This document shows positions 8,476 through 13,340 of a stretch of DNA of 13,340 nucleotides, one piece after another. A program made the position numbers and the translations under genes. Below the pieces are notes generated by a model. It did no database searches. It saw only the letters and a program-made list of their open reading frames with translations, and was not told the origin of the DNA. Position 1 is the stretch's first letter. Every line of letters starts with the position of its first letter. Source of the stretch: Defluviicoccus sp. (GTDB lineage Bacteria; Pseudomonadota; Alphaproteobacteria; MPNO01); the NCBI GenBank assembly GCA_028820945.1, contig JAPPHW010000186.1:1-13340 (forward strand), given 5' to 3'.

Positions 8476-9429
8476 ATGAGCCTCACAGTCGCCATCCAGA
8501 TGGACCCGATCGAGTCGATCGACATCGACGCCGACAGCACATTCGTGCTGGCGCTCGAGGCGACCCGGCGCGGCCACACCCTCTACCACTATCTGCCGGA
8601 TAATCTCTCGTTCAGGGACGGGCGGATCTACGCCCAGGCGCGGCCCCTCGCCGTGCGCCGCAAGCGGGGCGACCACTTCACCCTGGGCGAGGAGGCCGAG
8701 CTCGACCTCGCCGGCGTCGATGTCGTCCTGATGCGCCAGGACCCGCCGTTCGACATGGCCTATATCACGGCGACCCATCTGCTGGAGCACATCCATCCGA
8801 AGACGCTGGTGGTCAACGACCCGGCCGAGGTGCGCAACGCCCCGGAAAAGCTGTTCGTGACCCGTTTCGAAGGCCTGCTGCCGCCGACGCTGATTGCCTC
8901 GGATCGGCGGGAAATCCTCGCCTTCCGCGCCGAGCACGAGGACATCGTCGTCAAGCCGCTGTTCGGCAACGGCGGCGCCGGCGTCTTTCACGTGAAGCCG
9001 GGGGACGAGAACCTCGGCTCGCTGCTCGAAATGTTCGCCGAGACCTATCGCGAGCCGATCATCGTGCAGCGCTACCTTCCCGAGATCCGCGACGGCGACA
9101 AGCGCATTATCCTGGTCGACGGCGAGCCGGTCGGCGGGGTCAGCCGGATGCCCCAGGCCGGCGAGGCGCGCGCCAACTTCCACGCGGGGGGCGCGGCGAA
9201 AAAGGCGACCCTCACGCAACGCGAGCAGGACATCTGCGCGCAGATCGGGCCGGCGCTTCGCGAACGGGGGCTGGTCTTCGTCGGGATCGACGTGATCGGC
9301 GACTACATGACCGAGATCAACGTCACCTCGCCGACCGGCATCCAGGAGATCAACCGCCTCGACGGTATCCGGATCGAGGCGACGATCTGGGACGCGATCG
9401 AGCGCCGCCACGCCGCGACGCGGGGCTAG
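8476..9429 (+). CDS. gshB: Glutathione synthetase, ATP-grasp family
   Basis: Adds glycine to gamma-glutamylcysteine using ATP, the final step of glutathione synthesis, in the cytosol. 317 aa, standard bacterial length. N-terminal substrate-binding domain [40 protein letters not shown] (85-104) is a strong family motif. The ATP-grasp region includes [16 protein letters not shown] (156-171), [10 protein letters not shown] (232-241) and [16 protein letters not shown] (279-294), the latter carrying metal- and product-binding residues. AAAGGA upstream supports ATG 8476. gshA is not in the window. The gene directly after it begins an apparently inserted oxygenase cassette one base past its stop. 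Confidence 0.97.
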   Translation: MSLTVAIQMDPIESIDIDADSTFVLALEATRRGHTLYHYLPDNLSFRDGRIYAQARPLAVRRKRGDHFTLGEEAELDLAGVDVVLMRQDPPFDMAYITATHLLEHIHPKTLVVNDPAEVRNAPEKLFVTRFEGLLPPTLIASDRREILAFRAEHEDIVVKPLFGNGGAGVFHVKPGDENLGSLLEMFAETYREPIIVQRYLPEIRDGDKRIILVDGEPVGGVSRMPQAGEARANFHAGGAAKKATLTQREQDICAQIGPALRERGLVFVGIDVIGDYMTEINVTSPTGIQEINRLDGIRIEATIWDAIERRHAATRG

Positions 9430-9430
9430 C

Positions 9431-10645
9431 TTGTCCGCCGCCTCCGACACGCCATGGGCCGCCCCGCCGGCGATGCCGCCGACGCACTATCTCGACAACC
9501 GGATTTATACCGATCCCGAAATCTTCGCGCTGGAACGGGAACGGATCTTCGCCCGGTGCTGGAAGTTCCTGTGCCACGAGTCTGAGATCGGGAGCCGCGG
9601 GGATTATCGAACCGCCACGCTTGCCGGCATCCCGCTGGTCGTGCTGCGCGACGCGGAAGGTACGGTCCGCGCCTTCTACAATATCTGCCCGCACCGGGGC
9701 GCGGCCCTGCTCAGGGAAAGCGCGGGCTCGATCGCCAACGACCGTATCCAGTGCTTCTACCATCTCTGGTCGTTCGACACTGCGGGGCGTTGCCTCAACA
9801 TTCCGGAAGCGGGCGCCTACGAGGCGGTCGGCCTCGACCGCGGCCGGGTTGGGCTGCGTCCGGTCCGGGTAGAGCTGTTCTGCGGCATGGTCTTCGTCTG
9901 CCTCGACGACAAAGCGCCGCCCCTTCTGGACGCGTTGGGGCCGGCGGCGGAAGACATGCGCGGACCCCTGGAAGCGCGGCCGCTCGAGGTCTTCCACTAT
10001 CACCGCGCCGAGATCCGGGCCAACTGGAAGCTGTTCGTGGAGACCAATACGGAGGGCTATCACGAGCTTCTCCACGTCTTCAACCGCCGCACCGGCGTGG
10101 GCCGGGCGGGCTATCGGAAACGCCGCTGGGAAACCCATACGGGCGGGCACAATACCTTCCGCCAGGCGGTCATCGGCTACGACCGGCACGAGCTCGAAGG
10201 CCGCGCGGAAGCGACCTTCCCCGGCATGGTCCCGAACGGCCATATCGTGGTCGACCTGTTCCCGGATGCGATGTTCAACGTTCGCGCGACCGTCGGTCGG
10301 ATCGACTCGCTGACCCCGATCGCGCCCGGGCTCACGCTGCTCGAATGCCGGGGGATCGGGCTCGCGGACGACAGCGAGGAAGAACGCGCCATGCGGGTGC
10401 GGCACCACAACCAGGTGTGGGGGCCGTCCGGCCAGAACCTGCCGGAGGACATCTGGGCGGTGGAAACGCAGTGGCGGAATATGGAGTCGGGCGCGTTCGC
10501 CTACTCGATCGTCGCGCGCGAGGAAGGCGGGGCCGCGATGGACGACGCGCCTGTGCGCAATTTCTATGCCGAATGGCGGCGCAGGACGGGGCGCGCCTCG
10601 CACGATATCGGCCTCGACTCCTCGGCGGCCCTGGCGGCGGAATGA
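9431..10645 (+). CDS. Rieske non-haem iron oxygenase, alpha subunit
   Basis: Catalytic large subunit of a ring-hydroxylating oxygenase, about 404 aa. The Rieske [2Fe-2S] domain has Cys86 and His88 (CPHRG) and Cys108 and His111 (CFYH). The catalytic domain begins at ANWKLFVETNTEGYHELLH, giving His211 and His215 as iron ligands; Asp340 in NLPEDIW is the likely third. Glu208 stands where most members have the bridging Asp, and the two histidines are three rather than four or five residues apart. The start is TTG (9431), one base after gshB, with GGGG upstream; an in-frame ATG at 9473 is possible and would still precede the conserved HYLDNRIYTDPEIF. The ATGA overlap with the beta subunit shows a two-component hexamer-type oxygenase. 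Substrate unknown; no reductase or ferredoxin gene is nearby. Confidence 0.92.
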   Translation: MSAASDTPWAAPPAMPPTHYLDNRIYTDPEIFALERERIFARCWKFLCHESEIGSRGDYRTATLAGIPLVVLRDAEGTVRAFYNICPHRGAALLRESAGSIANDRIQCFYHLWSFDTAGRCLNIPEAGAYEAVGLDRGRVGLRPVRVELFCGMVFVCLDDKAPPLLDALGPAAEDMRGPLEARPLEVFHYHRAEIRANWKLFVETNTEGYHELLHVFNRRTGVGRAGYRKRRWETHTGGHNTFRQAVIGYDRHELEGRAEATFPGMVPNGHIVVDLFPDAMFNVRATVGRIDSLTPIAPGLTLLECRGIGLADDSEEERAMRVRHHNQVWGPSGQNLPEDIWAVETQWRNMESGAFAYSIVAREEGGAAMDDAPVRNFYAEWRRRTGRASHDIGLDSSAALAAE

Positions 10646-11103
10646 GCGACGCCGGGACCCGCGAGATCCTGCGCGCGCTCGTTCACGGGTCGGGGATTTG
10701 CCTGGACGAGAGCCGCTACGAAGACTTCGTCGCCCTTTTCGCCGATGACGGGACGTACCGGATGACCGCCGCGACGCCCGAGCTCGGCGCGACCCAGACC
10801 TGGCTTGCTTTCGACCGGGACGAGCTGGCACGGCATTTCACCTCGATCCCCGAACATCATTGGCCGCTCGGCCAGACGACCCGGATCGTCTCCGTCGACG
10901 CGATCGAGCTGGAAGACGGGGAAGCGTCGACGCTGGCGACCTTCTGCATCCTGCGCAACGACGACGAAGGCCGCACCGCGTGTTACGCCGTCGGCCGCTA
11001 CCGCGACCGCTGGCGCAACGACGGCACCGATTGGCGCATCGTCGAGCGGGTCGTCGATCTCCGCACGCGCCTGCTTCCGGCGCCGGCGCCGATTCCGCTC
11101 TGA
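10642..11103 (+). CDS. Ring-hydroxylating oxygenase beta subunit
   Basis: Small subunit of the aromatic-ring-hydroxylating oxygenase encoded just upstream. 153 aa, slightly short for the family (about 155-190). NTF2/SnoaL-like fold: ESRYEDFVALFADDGTYRM (23-41) is the typical N-terminal helix and strand, and GRYRDRWRNDGTDWRIVERV (118-137), followed by VDLRTRLL, is the characteristic C-terminal sheet. Beta subunits mostly stabilise the alpha3-beta3 hexamer, and in some systems affect substrate range. The ATG at 10642 overlaps the alpha-subunit stop (ATGA), so the two are translationally coupled in equal amounts. The closest functional type cannot be told from sequence alone. Confidence 0.88.
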   Translation: MSDAGTREILRALVHGSGICLDESRYEDFVALFADDGTYRMTAATPELGATQTWLAFDRDELARHFTSIPEHHWPLGQTTRIVSVDAIELEDGEASTLATFCILRNDDEGRTACYAVGRYRDRWRNDGTDWRIVERVVDLRTRLLPAPAPIPL

Positions 11104-11128
11104 CAATCGAACCTTACGGGAGAAGTAC

Positions 11129-11668
11129 ATGGCCAGTGGACCGATACCCGGGCTGCAGCATGTCGACCACGTGGCGCTGACGGTGCCCGACCTCGACGCG
11201 GCGGTGCGATTTTATTGCGACGTGCTCGGGGGCACCGAGCTCTACCGCATCGGGCCGTTCGATGCCGACGAGCTGCCGCGGGCGGATGACGGGCGCGACT
11301 GGACGGAGGCGCATATCAACGTCAAGGGCGGGCGGCTCTACCTCGCCATGATCGCGATCGCGCCCAACGCGATGCTGGAACTCTTCCGCTACGAAAAGCC
11401 GGGCGATGCGAACACGACCCCGCCCAGGAACTGCGACCTCGGCGGCCACCATATCGCCTTCAAGGTCGACGACCTGGAAGCGGCGACGGCCCATCTTGCC
11501 GCTAACGGCTGCAGGGTGATGGCGGGTCCCGTGGAGCTCGACGAGGGGCCGTCGGCGGGGCTTCGCTTCAACTACGTGCTCGACCCCTGGGGCAACCAGC
11601 TCGAATTCGTCGAATATACCGAGCAGGCCTTCATGGCGGACTGCAAGGCGCCGCTCTACGGGCGGTAA
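11129..11668 (+). CDS. VOC (glyoxalase/extradiol dioxygenase fold) protein
   Basis: Metal-dependent enzyme of the vicinal-oxygen-chelate superfamily, 179 aa with two paired beta-alpha-beta-beta-beta modules (about 8-88 and 104-165). Candidate metal ligands are His14 (HVDHVALTV), Glu84 (MLELFRY), His108 (GGHHIAFKV) and Glu159 (NQLEFVEY), the H-E-H-E pattern seen in glyoxalase-type members. VPDLDAAVRFYCDVLGG is a standard module start. GGGAGA lies upstream of ATG 11129, 25 bases after the beta-subunit stop, so it is probably co-transcribed with the oxygenase. Such proteins may be glyoxalases, ring-cleaving dioxygenases, epimerases or isomerases. Its place after an oxygenase suggests it handles the oxygenase product; gshB two genes upstream would also fit a glutathione-dependent reaction. 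Both are inferences. Confidence 0.88.
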   Translation: MASGPIPGLQHVDHVALTVPDLDAAVRFYCDVLGGTELYRIGPFDADELPRADDGRDWTEAHINVKGGRLYLAMIAIAPNAMLELFRYEKPGDANTTPPRNCDLGGHHIAFKVDDLEAATAHLAANGCRVMAGPVELDEGPSAGLRFNYVLDPWGNQLEFVEYTEQAFMADCKAPLYGR

Positions 11669-11685
11669 GGCGCCGGACATATCGA

Positions 11686-11697
11686 TTCAATTATACG
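11686..11697 (+). promoter_or_regulatory. AT-rich patch, possible comM promoter
   Basis: The 57 bases between the VOC gene and comM contain TTCAATTATACG, an AT-rich patch in otherwise GC-rich sequence. TATACG (11692-11697) could be a -10 box, but the -35 position holds only GGCGCC, so the assignment is weak. No rho-independent terminator for the oxygenase operon is visible. Confidence 0.25.
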
Positions 11698-11725
11698 TGG
11701 CGGAAGAATCCGTTATGCTGCCGCC

Positions 11726-13237
11726 ATGGTTGCAAGCATCCGCACCGTCGCGTTCCACGGTATCGAAGTTCTCGACATCGAAGTGCAGGTCCAGGTGGCG
11801 AGCGGGCTGCCCGCCTTCATCGTCGTCGGCCTGCCCGACAAGGCGGTCGCGGAGTCGCGGGAGCGGGTGCGCGCCGCACTGACCTCGATCGGTTTGTCGC
11901 TGCCGCCCAGGCGCATCATCGTCAACCTCTCGCCCGCCGACGTGGTCAAGGAAGGCAGTCACTTCGACCTTCCCATCGCGCTCGGCGTGCTGCTCACGAT
12001 GGACGTGCTGCCGTCCGATGCGGTCGACTCCTATGTCGCGCTCGGCGAGCTCGCCCTCGACGGCTCGATCCGGCCGGTGGCGGGCGTGCTGCTGGCGGCG
12101 ATGGCGGCGGCGGGGTCCGACCGGGGAATCGTCTGTCCCGCGGTCTCGGGCGGCGAGGCGGCGTTCGCGGGCGGCCTCGACGTTCTCGCGCCCCGCGGGC
12201 TGATCCACCTGATCAACCACTTCCGGGGCGTGCAGGTCCTCACCCCGCCGGAGCCCCGCCTCGCCGAGGAAACCGCGCCGGCCGCCGATCTCCGCGACAT
12301 CAAGGGCCAGGAAACCGCCAAGCGCGCGCTCGAAATCGCCGCGGCGGGCGCGCACAACATGCTGATGATCGGACCGCCGGGCGCGGGCAAGTCGATGCTC
12401 GCCTCCCGGCTCCCCGGCATCCTGCCGCCGCTCGACCCGGCGGAGACGCTCGAGATTTCGATGATCCACTCCGTTGCCGGCGCGATCGCGGACGGCACGT
12501 TGTCGCGGAGCCGGCCGTTCCGCGATCCGCACCACACCGCCTCCAGCGCGGCCATCGTGGGCGGCGGGCAACGGGCGCGGCCGGGCGAGGTCTCGCTCGC
12601 GCACAACGGCGTCCTGTTCCTCGACGAGCTGCCGGAGTTCCAGCGCCCCGCGCTGGAAGCGCTGCGCCAGCCGATCGAGACCGGCAAGGCGGTGATCGCG
12701 CGCGCCAACGGCCATGTCAGCTACCCGGCGCGCTTCCAGCTCGTCGCCGCGATGAATCCGTGCCGCTGCGGCTGGCTCGACGACCCGGCCCAGGCCTGCA
12801 GCCGGGCGCCCCGCTGCGCCGCCGACTATCAGGCGCGCATCTCGGGGCCGCTCTTCGACCGCATCGATATCCACATCGACGTGCCGGCGGTCGAGATCGC
12901 CGACCTGGCCCTGCCCCCGCCCGCCGAAGGCTCCGCCGAGATCGGCGCTCGGGTCGGCGCCGCCCGCACGGTGCAAACGACCCGTTACGACGGGGCGGGC
13001 CTCCGCACCAACGCGGAGGCGGAAGGCGAAATCCTGGAGGCCGCGGCGGCGCCCGACGCGGAGGGCAAGGCGCTGCTGGTCCGGGCCGCGGAGGGCCTCA
13101 AGCTGACCGCGCGGGGCTACCACCGGGTGCTGAGGGTCGCACGCACGATCGCGGATCTCGACGGTTCCGGCTCGGTGGCCCGACCGCATATAGCGGAGGC
13201 GCTGAGCTATCGCCGGGTGGCGGTCGCGTCCAGGTAG
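11726..13237 (+). CDS. comM: ComM/YifB family AAA+ ATPase (Mg-chelatase-like)
   Basis: 503 aa, usual length. ComM is a hexameric helicase that promotes branch migration during natural transformation; homologues (YifB) are widespread and not restricted to known competent species. An N-terminal ChlI-like domain (MVASIRTVAFHGIEVLDIEV; VGLPDKAVAESRERVRAAL at 34-52; VNLSPADVVKEGSHFDLPIA) precedes the AAA+ core, with Walker A GPPGAGKS (216-223), Walker B VLFLDELPEF (296-305) and RISGPLFDRID (371-381). Four cysteines (346, 348, 358, 364) in NPCRCGW...CSRAPRC match the zinc-binding insertion of the family. The C-terminal Mg-chelatase domain contains LTARGYHRVLRVARTIADL. ATG 11726 is supported by the family's usual N-terminus, though no strong ribosome site is seen. 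It commonly lies near gshB in alphaproteobacteria; here three genes separate them. Confidence 0.96.
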   Translation: MVASIRTVAFHGIEVLDIEVQVQVASGLPAFIVVGLPDKAVAESRERVRAALTSIGLSLPPRRIIVNLSPADVVKEGSHFDLPIALGVLLTMDVLPSDAVDSYVALGELALDGSIRPVAGVLLAAMAAAGSDRGIVCPAVSGGEAAFAGGLDVLAPRGLIHLINHFRGVQVLTPPEPRLAEETAPAADLRDIKGQETAKRALEIAAAGAHNMLMIGPPGAGKSMLASRLPGILPPLDPAETLEISMIHSVAGAIADGTLSRSRPFRDPHHTASSAAIVGGGQRARPGEVSLAHNGVLFLDELPEFQRPALEALRQPIETGKAVIARANGHVSYPARFQLVAAMNPCRCGWLDDPAQACSRAPRCAADYQARISGPLFDRIDIHIDVPAVEIADLALPPPAEGSAEIGARVGAARTVQTTRYDGAGLRTNAEAEGEILEAAAAPDAEGKALLVRAAEGLKLTARGYHRVLRVARTIADLDGSGSVARPHIAEALSYRRVAVASR

Positions 13238-13295
13238 CGCTTCGCCGCTTGCATTCGCGCCGTTTCGTCGCAATGTTGTGTCAAAGGGGAAGCTC

Positions 13296-13303
13296 AAGGA
13301 GGG
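13296..13303 (+). promoter_or_regulatory. Strong Shine-Dalgarno for the gene at the right edge
   Basis: AAGGAGGG with a short spacer before ATG 13308 matches the anti-Shine-Dalgarno fully and is the best such site in the window. It marks the start of a separate, probably well-translated gene. Confidence 0.7.
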
Positions 13304-13307
13304 TGAA

Positions 13308-13340
13308 ATGGCGAAGCGCATCGTCTCGATGGACGAAATG
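13308..13340 (+). CDS. Start of an unidentified gene (cut by right edge)
   Basis: Eleven codons are visible, reading MAKRIVSMDEM. The start is supported by the strong Shine-Dalgarno. A weak promoter-like pair, TTGCAT (13249-13254) and AATGTT (13272-13277) with a 17-base spacer, lies upstream, so the gene may be transcribed apart from comM, 70 bases away. The visible residues are too few to assign a family. Confidence 0.6.
   Translation, partial: MAKRIVSMDEM

Noticed and set aside
11687..13321. 544-codon minus-strand open frame opposite comM
   Set aside because: Antisense shadow; ComM motifs are complete on the plus strand.

Overview
The window reads as a chromosomal segment of a high-GC alphaproteobacterium. 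The evidence is the strongly G/C-biased third codon positions, the divergent hrcA-grpE / rph arrangement, and a run of housekeeping genes (rph, rdgB, hemW, rsmI, yraN, BON lipoprotein, gshB, comM) whose products look alphaproteobacterial. I cannot name a genus. Coding density is very high. The longest non-coding gap is about 150 bases, between hrcA and rph. There are no rRNA or tRNA genes, CRISPR arrays, transposases or phage genes.

Left part, minus strand (1-3822). hrcA and grpE form a heat-shock repressor / nucleotide-exchange-factor pair. After a short gap comes egtB (ergothioneine sulfoxide synthase family), then a dienelactone-hydrolase-family gene cut by the left edge. The egtB and hydrolase genes look co-transcribed. 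The usual egtB partner, egtD, is not in the window.

Middle, plus strand (3975-9429). rph, rdgB and hemW are tightly packed; rdgB and hemW overlap by ATGA. A probable promoter inside the hemW 3' end then leads into rsmI and yraN (overlapping by GTGA), a two-BON-domain lipoprotein, and gshB. The order rsmI - yraN - BON lipoprotein recalls the enterobacterial rsmI-lpoA-yraN-diaA-dolP locus without lpoA and diaA. These genes cover tRNA maturation, nucleotide-pool cleaning, haem trafficking, rRNA methylation, envelope maintenance and glutathione synthesis.

Right part, plus strand (9431-13340). A three-gene cassette sits between gshB and comM. It encodes a Rieske oxygenase alpha subunit, its beta subunit (ATGA overlap) and a VOC/glyoxalase-fold protein. 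It is the most accessory-looking content here and probably acts on an aromatic or related small molecule; the substrate is unknown and no ferredoxin or reductase is present. comM (YifB AAA+ helicase) follows, then the first 11 codons of another gene with the strongest Shine-Dalgarno in the window.

I see no clearly new multi-gene defence or mobile system. The best leads are the Rieske-VOC cassette with its unusual iron-site motif, the egtB-hydrolase pair lacking egtD, and the hemW tail that doubles as a promoter.
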